In this document: positions 45,155 through 53,804 of the stretch, one piece after another
How positions within the stretch are numbered: position 1 is the first letter of the stretch
How the letters are laid out: the number at the start of each line of letters is the position of its first letter
Assembly (NCBI GenBank): GCA_023388355.1
Contig: JAEWGI010000071.1
Span: 114,964-178,963, forward strand
Source of the DNA: Pseudomonadota bacterium
GTDB taxonomy: Bacteria; Pseudomonadota; Gammaproteobacteria; Xanthomonadales; Xanthomonadaceae
Length of the DNA: 64,000 bases
Reading direction: 5' to 3'
Notes under the pieces: model-generated
What the model was told of the DNA's origin: nothing
Seen by the model: only the letters and a program-made list of their open reading frames with translations
Databases searched by the model: none
Translations under genes and position numbers: made by a program

Positions 45155-47995
45155 TCAATCGCCGGTGGATGCCGAGGCAGGCCCATGGCGCGGTGGCGCG
45201 GCCAGTTCATGGGCGTCGAGATGGCCGTCACCGTCGTGGTCCCAGGCCTTGAAACCCCTCGCCAGTCTCGCGCGGAACCCGGCACGGGAAATTGGCGTGG
45301 TTCCCCAGCCCGGCAGCTCGTCGGGGCCCAAGGCCTGATCGCGATCGCGATCCATCGCATCGAAGTCGTACAGCCCGTCCTGGAACTCGGTCAGCGACAC
45401 CCGGCCGTCACGGTCGGCGTCCATGTGTGCCAGGTCCAAGACTTCATCAAACGGCAATTCGGTCGCGATGAACAGAACGCAAGGCACCTCTGCCGTACAA
45501 GCCGCTGTATGCGCCAGCTTCGCGGGGCCATAGGCATAGGATCCAGGCTTGAGGACCAGCGTGTTGTGGCCGTCATACGTGAGGTGCAATTCGCCGGAAA
45601 GAAGAACCATGCGCTCCGCAGTGGTGTGCCAGTGATGGGGAGTCACCGAGCCCGCCGGGAACCTGACCACCATGTCCGCGTTCCCCTTCGCCAGGTCCCC
45701 GTGAACGATAGGCAGTGAGCTTTCGTCCGGATTGCTGATATCCCGCGTCATCGGGGAATCGCCGGCGTTGTCCTGCGCGACCTCGGCCGGCTGGAAACCC
45801 GGCTCGCCGAACTGCCAGAGCATGAAGCTGATGAGGTCGGCCCGTTCGCTGTTGGCCTGTCCCTGGGTATTGCCGATTCCATGGCCGGCGTCATAGTCGA
45901 GCCGCAGCAGGACCGGAAGCCCGCTGCTGCTGGCCTGCTGGAGGCGGGCCGCCATCTTGTTCGATTGCCAGACAGGCACGCGCGGATCCTCGACGCCGTG
46001 GACCAGCATCACCGCTGGATAGCCTGTGCCGTCGGCGACCTTGAAGTAGCTGCTCATCGCGTGCAAAGACCGATAGCCGGCCTCGGTGTCGGGGTCGCCG
46101 AATTCCGGCGCATTCCATGCCCCCCCGGGGGCCCGGAGGGAAAAGCCGGTGCCGTCCAGCACACCCACAAGCGGAAGCACGACCCGGTACAGGTCGGGCT
46201 GCTCGACCATGGCATTGCCGACCAGGATGCCCCCCGCACTGACGCCTAGCGCTGCCAGCCGGGAGGGCGAGGTGTAGCCGTTGTCGACCAGGTACCGGGC
46301 GCAGGCATTGAAGTCCTTCCAGGTATTCGATTTGGTCGCCTGGAAGCCGCCCTTGTGCCAGGCCTCGCCCTTCTCGCCCCCGCCGCGCACGTGGCAGAAG
46401 GCGCGTATGAAGCCGCGTTCGAAGTAGGCGAAATGTGCCGCGACAAGCACAGGAGGAACGCTGGCGCCGTAGGCGCCGTAGCCCTGCAGCAGCGTTGGAT
46501 TGCGGCCATCGCGCGCCATGCCGCTGCGGTGGACGATGGACAGCGGCACCTCGACGCCATCATGGCTCGGGACCTGGACCACCCTGGAGACGAGTCGCGA
46601 CGAATCCACACCCTCGGGCTGCGGCTGCAGGAGCGATGCATGCACGTTGCCGTCGGCATCGATACGCCAGGCCTCCGGGAAGCGCGTCCATCCTGTACCG
46701 ATGACCACGAGGCCTGTCACGCCCTCCTGGGCAGGCAGCAGCATGGAGACATCATCCAGGCCCGGCAGCGGGATCTCGACCGGGCTGTCCTGTCCGTGCG
46801 GCAGCCGATGCAGCCGAGAGCCGACGCCACTGGCGGCCCTCGTGATGTAGTAGAGCGCATCCTTGCGAAGCGCGAGGCCGCCTTCCACGCTGAACACGCC
46901 CTCGCTGATCGGGGTGTCCGCGTTGCCTTCCACGATGACTTCCCGCCTTCCGTCCGGCAGCCGGATGCGTTCGATGGCCCGGCCCGGGAGGCTCGCCGTG
47001 ATCAGATACAGGTCATTGCCGACCATGTCGAAGTCGCGCACGTTGTCGTCGCGTTCGATCAGTTGCTTCCATTCGATCCGCGCGCCGCCCAGCTGCTCCA
47101 CGGGGGCGATGTAGACCTTCTTCCGGTTGTCGGCGTTGAACGGCAAGCCGAGCATGAAGTCGCCATCCGCGGACAGCACTACAACCGGTACCGTCTCGGG
47201 CGGAACGTCAGCCGAGCCTGGCTGGCGGTTGCCGAACACGACCGGATCCTCGTCGGCGTCGCTTCCGAGCCTGTGCAGGTAGACCTGGGAGTTGAACAGC
47301 TGCTCGTTGGCCGGCTGGTCCTCGGCCAGCGCATTCAGACGGTTGTAGGTAAAGCCACTGCCGTCGCGCAACCACTGAACGACGGGAACCCGGACGCGAC
47401 TGATGCTCTCCCCGGTCGGCTTCCCGGTGTCCAGTTCGAGCACGTGCAGATCGGCCAGCTCAGTTCCGGACGTCGAAACCCCCACAGCCAGGTGTCGACC
47501 GTCCGGCGAAGCGGTGAAGTGGTTGATCGCATGGGGTTTGCCGGTGCGCTTGCGCCAATCTTCGGGATCGACAAGTACATGGCCTTGCGCGGCGTCCACA
47601 CTGTCGAGAAGCAGCAGGCGGGCAATGTCGTCGCCTGCCTCCTTTCGCAGCACCAGCACGCGGCCGTCGCGCAGCACCTGCGCATCCTCAATCCGCGAGG
47701 TGGTGGCCTGCACCAGCCGCTCGATGTCGCGCAGAACCCCGGGCCGCCCGGGAATCGAGTCGAGGGTCGCGCGGGTGCGGTCCGCCTCGGCCTTCATCCA
47801 CGCCTGCACTTCCGGATCCTCAACATCTTCGAGGCGACGAAACGGATCGGTCGTGGTGATGCCGAACCGGGTCTCGACGATCGGTCCGGAAACGGGCGGG
47901 TCGGCAGCCGCAGGAAATGCCGGCTGCGCGCCCGCCGTTGCTGAAATCGAACAAAGGACGAATGCGACGGACACTATGTACAGGTGCATGTGCAA
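45155..47995 (-). CDS. Secreted prolyl oligopeptidase fused to cupin and EF-hand domains
   Basis: A 946-residue exported protein with three parts. Residues 1-24 are a Sec signal. About 40-735 are an S9A prolyl oligopeptidase: beta-propeller then hydrolase, with nucleophile serine near 585 in LGVSAGGILVGNAM, aspartate near 670 in EDPRVPVWQSNKM, and histidine near 705 in DYDAGHGIGNT. About 760-850 form a cupin (VTPHHWHTTAERMVLLSGELHL). From about 857 three EF-hand loops follow (DADRDGRVSLTEF, DRDRDQALGPDEL, DHDGDGHLDAHEL). Ordinary POPs are about 700-730 residues and lack the last two domains. The gene lies 33 bases after the M13 peptidase gene. Calcium-regulated secreted proline-specific peptidase is the inference. 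Confidence 0.88.
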   Translation of the reverse strand: MHMHLYIVSVAFVLCSISATAGAQPAFPAAADPPVSGPIVETRFGITTTDPFRRLEDVEDPEVQAWMKAEADRTRATLDSIPGRPGVLRDIERLVQATTSRIEDAQVLRDGRVLVLRKEAGDDIARLLLLDSVDAAQGHVLVDPEDWRKRTGKPHAINHFTASPDGRHLAVGVSTSGTELADLHVLELDTGKPTGESISRVRVPVVQWLRDGSGFTYNRLNALAEDQPANEQLFNSQVYLHRLGSDADEDPVVFGNRQPGSADVPPETVPVVVLSADGDFMLGLPFNADNRKKVYIAPVEQLGGARIEWKQLIERDDNVRDFDMVGNDLYLITASLPGRAIERIRLPDGRREVIVEGNADTPISEGVFSVEGGLALRKDALYYITRAASGVGSRLHRLPHGQDSPVEIPLPGLDDVSMLLPAQEGVTGLVVIGTGWTRFPEAWRIDADGNVHASLLQPQPEGVDSSRLVSRVVQVPSHDGVEVPLSIVHRSGMARDGRNPTLLQGYGAYGASVPPVLVAAHFAYFERGFIRAFCHVRGGGEKGEAWHKGGFQATKSNTWKDFNACARYLVDNGYTSPSRLAALGVSAGGILVGNAMVEQPDLYRVVLPLVGVLDGTGFSLRAPGGAWNAPEFGDPDTEAGYRSLHAMSSYFKVADGTGYPAVMLVHGVEDPRVPVWQSNKMAARLQQASSSGLPVLLRLDYDAGHGIGNTQGQANSERADLISFMLWQFGEPGFQPAEVAQDNAGDSPMTRDISNPDESSLPIVHGDLAKGNADMVVRFPAGSVTPHHWHTTAERMVLLSGELHLTYDGHNTLVLKPGSYAYGPAKLAHTAACTAEVPCVLFIATELPFDEVLDLAHMDADRDGRVSLTEFQDGLYDFDAMDRDRDQALGPDELPGWGTTPISRAGFRARLARGFKAWDHDGDGHLDAHELAAPPRHGPASASTGD

Positions 47996-48028
47996 CTCCC
48001 CTCAAGACGGCTTCTGCTCGGACGACAC

Positions 48029-50188
48029 TCACCAGATCCGGATTCTTTCATCCCCCTCACGCACCATGCTGTCTCCGGCCTCGCAGCCGAAGGCCTGGGC
48101 GAAGGCTCCCATGTTCGACAACGGGCCGATGACGCGGAACCTGTCCGGTGGATGCGGACTAGTGTTCAGCATCAACTCGAGCGTTTCCGGCGTATAGCGG
48201 GTACGACCGAACAGCGCATGACTGATGAAGAACCGCTGGTCGCGGCCCAGGCCGTCGGCGTCGCGCCCCTCGTTCGGCATCGCGCGCCGCATCGCGTCAT
48301 AGGCCACGGCTAGACCGCCGAGGTCGGCGATGTTCTCGCCCAGGGTCAGCTTGCCGTTGACATGCTTCCCGGGCAGGGCCTCGTATGCGTCGAACTGTTC
48401 GACCAGTCCGGCGGTGCGCCTTTCGAACGCCTCGCGGTCGGCGTCGCTCCACCAGTTCTCGAAGTTGCCGGTGGCGCCGAACCGACTGCCCTGGTCGTCG
48501 TAGCCGTGGATCATCTCGTGACCGATCACCATGCCGATGCCGCCATGGTTGTAGGCCTCGTCGGCCTCGGGGTCGAAGATGGGCGGCTGCAGGACCGCGG
48601 CCGGGAACATGATCTCGTTCCGGTTCGGCCAGAAGCGTGCGTTGACCGTCTGCGGGGTGATCAGCCACAGGGTCCGGTCGATCGGCTTTCCGATCATGGA
48701 CATGGACCACCGGTAGTTGAATTCCCGGGCGGCGAGCACGTTGCCGAGATAGCTTTCACGACTGGTCTGCAGCCCGCTCCAGTCGCGCCATTTGTCCGGG
48801 TATCCAATCTTGGCCGAGAACGCCATCGACTTCTCCAGCGCTTTCTCCCTGGTATCCGGGCCCATCCAGTCGAGGTGCCGGATGCGCATCGCCAGCGCGT
48901 CGCGCAGGCCCTGCACCAGGCGTTCCACGCGGTCCCTGGACTCGGGAGGAAAAGCGACCTCGACGTAAAGCTGGCCAAGCGCCTCGCCGGCGTGTTCCTC
49001 GATGGCGCCGAGTACACGCTTCCAGCGCGCCGCGGCCTGCGCCTGGCCGTGCAGCTGTCTGTGGTGGAAGTCGAAGTGTTCCTGCGCGAAGGCCTCGCCC
49101 AGGTAGGGCGAGACGCCGTCGACCAGGTGGAAGCGCAGGTAGCTCTGCCACTGCTCCACCGGCACCTCGCCGATCATCCTGCCCACTTCCTGGTGGAACT
49201 CCGGGATGGCCAGCGAGAACATCTCCGGCTGCTGCAATCCCTGCGATTCGAAGAACGCCGACCATCCGAAACCTGGCGTCAACCGGTCCGCATCGGCCGG
49301 GCCGATGGGGTTGTACATCAGGGACCAGTCGCGCATCAGCGCTTCGACGGGCTTCGATGCCTTGGCCAGGCGCGATTCGAACGCAATCACGTCCTCGGCC
49401 TGCTTCTCGGCATCGGCGAACGCTACACCGGAAAGTTCCAGTACCTCGGCAATATGTTTTTCGTAGGCGGCGAGCTCGTCCTTCCTGTCGTCATCAAGGT
49501 AATAGCTCCTGTCAGGCAGGCCGAGACCACCCTGCCCCGCATGGGCGATGACCATCGACGAATCCCTGAAGTCGATCCTGGCTCCGAAATCGAACAGCTG
49601 GCCATCTCCCCTGGCGTAGGCCCGGCGCAGGTACGCGGCCACCGCGGCGCCGTCGTCCAGCGCGTCGATCTCGGCCAGGCGGCCTGCCAGCGGCTGCAGG
49701 CCCTGCGCCTCGATCCGCTCGCCGTCCATGCCGGTGGCGTAGAAGTCGCCGACGATCTTGTCCACGCCCGTGGCCGCAGCACGCGCGGCAGCCTGTTCGG
49801 CCAACTGCTGCTGGATGCCCAGGGAGCGCTCCTTGAGCACCTCCCAGGGACCCCAGCTGATGCGATCGTCGGGGATCGGGTGTCGGGCCAGCCACTTGCC
49901 GTTGACATGGCGGGCGAAGTCCTCGCAGGCGTCCACTCCGGCGTCGAGGTCAGCCACGTCGAAGCGGCTGACCGGCAGGAGACGGTCCTCGTCGATGGTG
50001 TAGTTGCGGTTCGCCATGGCCGGATCTGCGCCGGCGTCGGCGGCGGGTGCGGACTCGCGCCGGCAGGCGGCCTGCACCAGGATCAGGGCCAAGACCAGGG
50101 CAAGGACGGCAACGTCCGCCCCGCGCGACAGCCGCGCGGGCCGCAAGCGCATCGTTCGCCACAAGGCGTCGGGCCTTCCGTCGTCCAT
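48029..50188 (-). CDS. M13 family metallopeptidase (neprilysin-like)
   Basis: A 719-residue zinc endopeptidase of the PepO/neprilysin family acting on short peptides. It begins at the ATG at 50188, with a hydrophobic anchor at 27-41 ending AAC, so it is membrane-anchored or a lipoprotein facing the periplasm. HEMIH at 557-561, followed by GYDDQGSRF, is the zinc site; GENIADLGG holds the third ligand. NYRWSMSMIGKPIDR and the PNEIMFPAA-like RNEIMFPAAVLQPP are family markers, and the C-terminus IRIW resembles the usual CxxW ending. It is preceded by the kinase gene (58 bases) and followed by the POP fusion (33 bases). Confidence 0.93.
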   Translation of the reverse strand: MDDGRPDALWRTMRLRPARLSRGADVAVLALVLALILVQAACRRESAPAADAGADPAMANRNYTIDEDRLLPVSRFDVADLDAGVDACEDFARHVNGKWLARHPIPDDRISWGPWEVLKERSLGIQQQLAEQAAARAAATGVDKIVGDFYATGMDGERIEAQGLQPLAGRLAEIDALDDGAAVAAYLRRAYARGDGQLFDFGARIDFRDSSMVIAHAGQGGLGLPDRSYYLDDDRKDELAAYEKHIAEVLELSGVAFADAEKQAEDVIAFESRLAKASKPVEALMRDWSLMYNPIGPADADRLTPGFGWSAFFESQGLQQPEMFSLAIPEFHQEVGRMIGEVPVEQWQSYLRFHLVDGVSPYLGEAFAQEHFDFHHRQLHGQAQAAARWKRVLGAIEEHAGEALGQLYVEVAFPPESRDRVERLVQGLRDALAMRIRHLDWMGPDTREKALEKSMAFSAKIGYPDKWRDWSGLQTSRESYLGNVLAAREFNYRWSMSMIGKPIDRTLWLITPQTVNARFWPNRNEIMFPAAVLQPPIFDPEADEAYNHGGIGMVIGHEMIHGYDDQGSRFGATGNFENWWSDADREAFERRTAGLVEQFDAYEALPGKHVNGKLTLGENIADLGGLAVAYDAMRRAMPNEGRDADGLGRDQRFFISHALFGRTRYTPETLELMLNTSPHPPDRFRVIGPLSNMGAFAQAFGCEAGDSMVREGDERIRIW

Positions 50189-50246
50189 CGTGCAACCCCT
50201 GCGGAACCGGCGGTACGAAAGGAAATTACGCAAACCGTGCCGGCGA

Positions 50247-52724
50247 TTACGGAATCGGGCCGGTGGCAGCCGCTGGAAGCTGCTGCAGACGCCCGCGCAG
50301 TTCCACGACCCATGGATGGTCCTCGCCGAATCCTTCCATGAACACCCGGACTGCGTACTCGTAATGGGGTCGCGCTGCCCCGGGTCGTCCCTGCAGATCA
50401 CGAAGCTGGCCCATGCTGCGTTCCAGCAGGCCGCGGCGGAAGTTGTTGACTGGTAACGTCCGGTGGGCGCGGGCCAGAGCTTCGTCCAGACAGGCTTCGG
50501 CGGCGTCAGGATCGTGATCGAGCAGGTAGGCGCCGGCCAGGTTGTCGAACACAAGCAGCACGTAGGACTGGTCGCGATGTCCCGCGTCCGTGGCGAGCTT
50601 CAGCGTTCGCTCAAGCAGGGTGATGGCTTCGTCGGCCCGGCCCGCGGCTACCAGGGCCTGGCCCAGCCGGTTCATGGTGTAATGCGTCCACTTGTGGCTT
50701 TCGCCGTGAACCGCCACGCGTTCGTCGAGCACGGGGCCGAGCTGCTCCAGCGCCACATCGATGTTGCCGCGTTCCAGACTGACCTGGCCCAGGTAATGGG
50801 CCGCGGTGAGGGTCATGGGGTGGCGGGGGCCGACGCTCTGCAGCAGGTGTTCGTGCAGTGTGCGAAAGCGCATCTCCGCTTCGTCCCACCGGCCTTGCAT
50901 CAGCAGGATGTCGGCCAGGGAGACGCTCTGCCACAGGTAGTTCAGGTGGTACGGACCCAGCTCGGCGCGTGACGAGTCCAGCGCGTGGCGTACGAGGGCC
51001 TCGGCCTCCGTCCAGCGGTTGAGTTCGGTATAGAGGTCGGACAGCTTCCACTCGATCGCGGCCAGCTGCCCGGGCGCATGGGTCGTGGCCGCTGCCCGGG
51101 TGGACTCGAGTTCCGACAGCGCCTGCCTGATGCGGCCGGTTTCGTACAGCAGTTGGACGTGGCCGCGCCGGGCCTCGATGGTGACCGGCTGGTCCCAGCC
51201 CGTGTTGCGGTTGCGGGCTTCCAGCAGCTGGCGATAGAGCTCATCGGCGCGGGCGTACTGGCTGTCGAAGGTGGCGGTGCGCGCGAGCTGCTGGGTGATG
51301 TCCAAAGTCAGGTCCGCATCCGGCCCATGCGACAGGAGCGAATCCTCCAGCGCCGCTTCCAGTCGCATGCGTGCCTTGTCCCACATGCCCAGGCCGAACC
51401 AGGCGCGACCCAGGGTCAGGCCGATCCGGGCACGGGCCGCTGGGTTGTGGATGCTGCCCGAATCCAGCTTGGCTCCGGCATGGGCCAGCACGGCAGCCAC
51501 CGTGATCCGGGATGGTTCCACACCGGGTTCCAGATAGGGATCGGCCGCCGCCAGCACGTCGTTGTTGAGAAATGCATTGACCTCGTTGGCAAGCCCCGCG
51601 TTGGACTCGGAGCGTCGCCACAGCACGGAGGTCACGAGGATCCCGGTCAGCAGCGCGGCAAATGCGGCCCCGATGGCCACCGCCAGCGGTGTTTCGCGCA
51701 GGATCCAGCGGCCGAGCCTCTGCAGGATGTTGAGCCGGCGGGCACTGACCGGGTGCGCGTCCAGGAAGCGGGCGAGGTCGTCGGCCAGGGCGCGCGCGGT
51801 GCCATAGCGCCGCGACGGGTCGCGATGCAGGCAGCACATCACGATCGCTTCCAGGTCGCGGGGCATCGTCCGCAGCTCGCGTGGCGGGCGCACCGGGGCA
51901 CAGGCAACGTCCCTGAGGACGGCTTCCCGGGTTTCGCCGTCGAACGGCGGCTGCCCGGTCAGTGCCTCGTAGAGGATTGCGCCCAATCCCCAGACGTCGG
52001 TGGCCCGACTCAGGCCCGGCCCTTCCGGCTGCACTTGCTCGGGAGCCATGTAGCTCGGCGTGCCCGAAAGCTGCTGTCCATCCACGCCAAGTGCCGCGTA
52101 GAGACGGCGCGCGAGTCCGAAATCGGCGATCCGCGGCTCGCCATCGGCATCGAGCAGTACGTTGCCAGGCTTGAGGTCAAGGTGCAGCACGTCCATCCGG
52201 TGTGCGTAGTCCACCGCCTCGGCCAGCGTGCGCAACATGCGTGCGGCATCGGCCGGCGACAGCGGCCCCGAAGCGGCGAGCCGCTGCGCCAGGCTAGTGC
52301 ACATCAGAGGCATGGCGTAGTAGTTCAGCTCTTCGTGGCTGCCGATCTCGAAGATCGGAACGATGTTCGGATGCTGCAGTCGCGCCGCCGACTTCGCCTC
52401 GATCTGAAAGCGCTCGATGAAGTCCGCGGACGCCCACGGCCCGGCTGCAAGCAGCTTGACCGCGACCTCGCGGTCCAGGCTTTCCTGCCACGCGCGATAG
52501 ACCACGCCCATACCGCCTGCGCCGAGCAGCTCAAGCAGCGCGTAGTCGCCGAACTCGCGCTGCCCGGGATCGTCGAGATCGAGAACCAGGGCTGCGGCCG
52601 GAAGTCCAGACAATGGAAGGCTGAGGCGCGGATCCACACCATCGGCGCGCCGACCGGACACCAGATCCGCCAGTGCATCGGGGTTGCCGCGCAAGGTCGG
52701 CCAGCCGGGCATCTGCGGGTTCAT
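50247..52724 (-). CDS. Transmembrane Ser/Thr protein kinase with TPR-type C-terminal region
   Basis: An 825-residue Hanks-type kinase. The catalytic domain covers about 57-335: glycine loop GAGGMGVVY (68-76), ATP lysine 90, glutamate 109, catalytic loop HLDLKPGN (181-188), DFG at 201-203, and SYMAPEQ at 224. The HRD arginine is replaced by leucine (HLD), so this is a non-RD kinase. One membrane helix lies at about 345-365. The rest, about 370-825, is helical repeats with TPR character, probably extracytoplasmic. The ATG overlaps the stop of the sigma gene (ATGA), and the protein probably controls that sigma factor or the peptidases downstream. Confidence 0.9.
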   Translation of the reverse strand: MNPQMPGWPTLRGNPDALADLVSGRRADGVDPRLSLPLSGLPAAALVLDLDDPGQREFGDYALLELLGAGGMGVVYRAWQESLDREVAVKLLAAGPWASADFIERFQIEAKSAARLQHPNIVPIFEIGSHEELNYYAMPLMCTSLAQRLAASGPLSPADAARMLRTLAEAVDYAHRMDVLHLDLKPGNVLLDADGEPRIADFGLARRLYAALGVDGQQLSGTPSYMAPEQVQPEGPGLSRATDVWGLGAILYEALTGQPPFDGETREAVLRDVACAPVRPPRELRTMPRDLEAIVMCCLHRDPSRRYGTARALADDLARFLDAHPVSARRLNILQRLGRWILRETPLAVAIGAAFAALLTGILVTSVLWRRSESNAGLANEVNAFLNNDVLAAADPYLEPGVEPSRITVAAVLAHAGAKLDSGSIHNPAARARIGLTLGRAWFGLGMWDKARMRLEAALEDSLLSHGPDADLTLDITQQLARTATFDSQYARADELYRQLLEARNRNTGWDQPVTIEARRGHVQLLYETGRIRQALSELESTRAAATTHAPGQLAAIEWKLSDLYTELNRWTEAEALVRHALDSSRAELGPYHLNYLWQSVSLADILLMQGRWDEAEMRFRTLHEHLLQSVGPRHPMTLTAAHYLGQVSLERGNIDVALEQLGPVLDERVAVHGESHKWTHYTMNRLGQALVAAGRADEAITLLERTLKLATDAGHRDQSYVLLVFDNLAGAYLLDHDPDAAEACLDEALARAHRTLPVNNFRRGLLERSMGQLRDLQGRPGAARPHYEYAVRVFMEGFGEDHPWVVELRGRLQQLPAAATGPIP

Positions 52725-53452
52725 TGCGACCTATCGGGGGTGGCCTGCACAGGCGCGGCGGCGCCGCAGCTGCGCAGAACCCGGTCCAGGTTGCGGGTTT
52801 CGGATGCGAACGCGGCTGCGCCGTCCACGGTGTGGGACAGCTCTTCCTGCACCAGTTCGCGGAGGTGCGTGCGCAAGCGATGGATCGCGACCGCGATCGT
52901 GTTGCGACGCAGCTGCAGGCGCCGGGCGAGCATCTCGTACTCGTGCGGACCGGGGGATTCGAGCAGGTACTCGCGCAGCGCCTCGAACATCGCGTGCTTG
53001 CCGGCGTTGCGGGCCTCGTCCTCGAGCCGCTTCAGTGCGTGCGCGACCAGGGTGAGCGCGAACTGCCGCTCGAACGCCTGATCGGGGCCGTCGTTCGCGC
53101 TGGCGACGGGGAGCTCGTCGAGCGGCAGCGACTCGATCCCGCAGCCGCGCTTGGCGGCGTGGTCGTACGCCTGGCGCTTGGCAAGGAAGCGCCGCAGCGC
53201 AGTCAGCAGGAAGACACGGAACCGTCCGCGCTCCGGATCCGCCTGGGCGAAGGTCCGGTAGCGCAGGAGCGATTCGAAGAATGCCTGCGCCAGATCCTCG
53301 GCTTCGGCGCCGGCATGGCCGTGATGGTGGAGGTAGGCCAGCACCGGCGGCCGGTACAGGCCGCAGAGCTGGTCCAGTGCCCGTCGGGCCTCTGCGGAGT
53401 CCGTGCGCGTACCTGCCACCAGGCTCCAGCGGGTTGTCTGGAACACCGCCAT
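52721..53452 (-). CDS. ECF-type sigma-70 factor linked to a kinase
   Basis: A 243-residue sigma factor. From the ATG at 53452 the opening TTRWSLVAGTRTDSAEARRAL and the region-2 stretch LYRPPVLAYLHHHGHAGAEAEDLAQAFFESLL are typical of the large ECF-like group common in Planctomycetes and proteobacteria. Region 4 is RRLQLRRNTIAVAIHRLRTHLREL. There is a longer frame to 53521. The C-terminal tail is long and there is no linked anti-sigma factor. In related bacteria such sigma factors are controlled by a cognate kinase; here the kinase is the next gene, overlapping by four bases. The operon it governs is not known. Confidence 0.86.
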   Translation of the reverse strand: MAVFQTTRWSLVAGTRTDSAEARRALDQLCGLYRPPVLAYLHHHGHAGAEAEDLAQAFFESLLRYRTFAQADPERGRFRVFLLTALRRFLAKRQAYDHAAKRGCGIESLPLDELPVASANDGPDQAFERQFALTLVAHALKRLEDEARNAGKHAMFEALREYLLESPGPHEYEMLARRLQLRRNTIAVAIHRLRTHLRELVQEELSHTVDGAAAFASETRNLDRVLRSCGAAAPVQATPDRSQ

Positions 53453-53804
53453 CGCGGCTCCTTCCCAGGCGGCCAGTAGGCCACGCGCCATTGTGCTGCC
53501 ATCACGCACCCGACGCCACACCCGGCTATCGATCGTGGATCAACGATTGGACCAACGCGAAGACGGAAGCAGACGGGCCATGACAACAACGGAACAACGG
53601 GGGCGAAGTGAACTGAGGAACCTCTGGACACGTTTGTTCTTGTCATTATCGAGCGCAGCGGGAAATCTCGCAGAATCAACAGCGTAGATTCCTCGCTGCG
53701 CTCGAAATGACATCTGTTCAGAGGTTCTTCAACACGTCTCCGGCGGCGCTCCGCGGCGTCCTCCAGCTTTGTCCACGCAAGGCCTTGGGCAGAGCGTTCC
53801 CCTT
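53453..53804. other. Intergenic region with palindromic repeat
   Basis: 352 bases between the sigma gene start (53452) and the pseudouridine synthase stop (53805). No gene is seen. The palindromic element at 53614-53731 fills most of it, and the promoter of the sigma-kinase unit should lie at the left end. Confidence 0.7.
53614..53731. repeat. Long palindromic repeat (REPIN/MITE-like)
   Basis: Outer arms TGAGGAACCTCTG (53614-53626) and CAGAGGTTCTTCA (53719-53731), inner arms GTCATTATCGAGCGCAGCGG (from 53642) and CTCGCTGCGCTCGAAATGAC (ending 53711). The inner units are the GTCATTTCGAGCGCAGCGA-type repeat known from many bacterial intergenic regions. The spacing and size, about 118 bp, fit a REP doublet or MITE. 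Confidence 0.7.

Noticed and set aside
44409..45155. Additional gene in the gap before the POP fusion
   Set aside because: Apart from DUF1697 the frames are short mirrors of the neighbouring genes.
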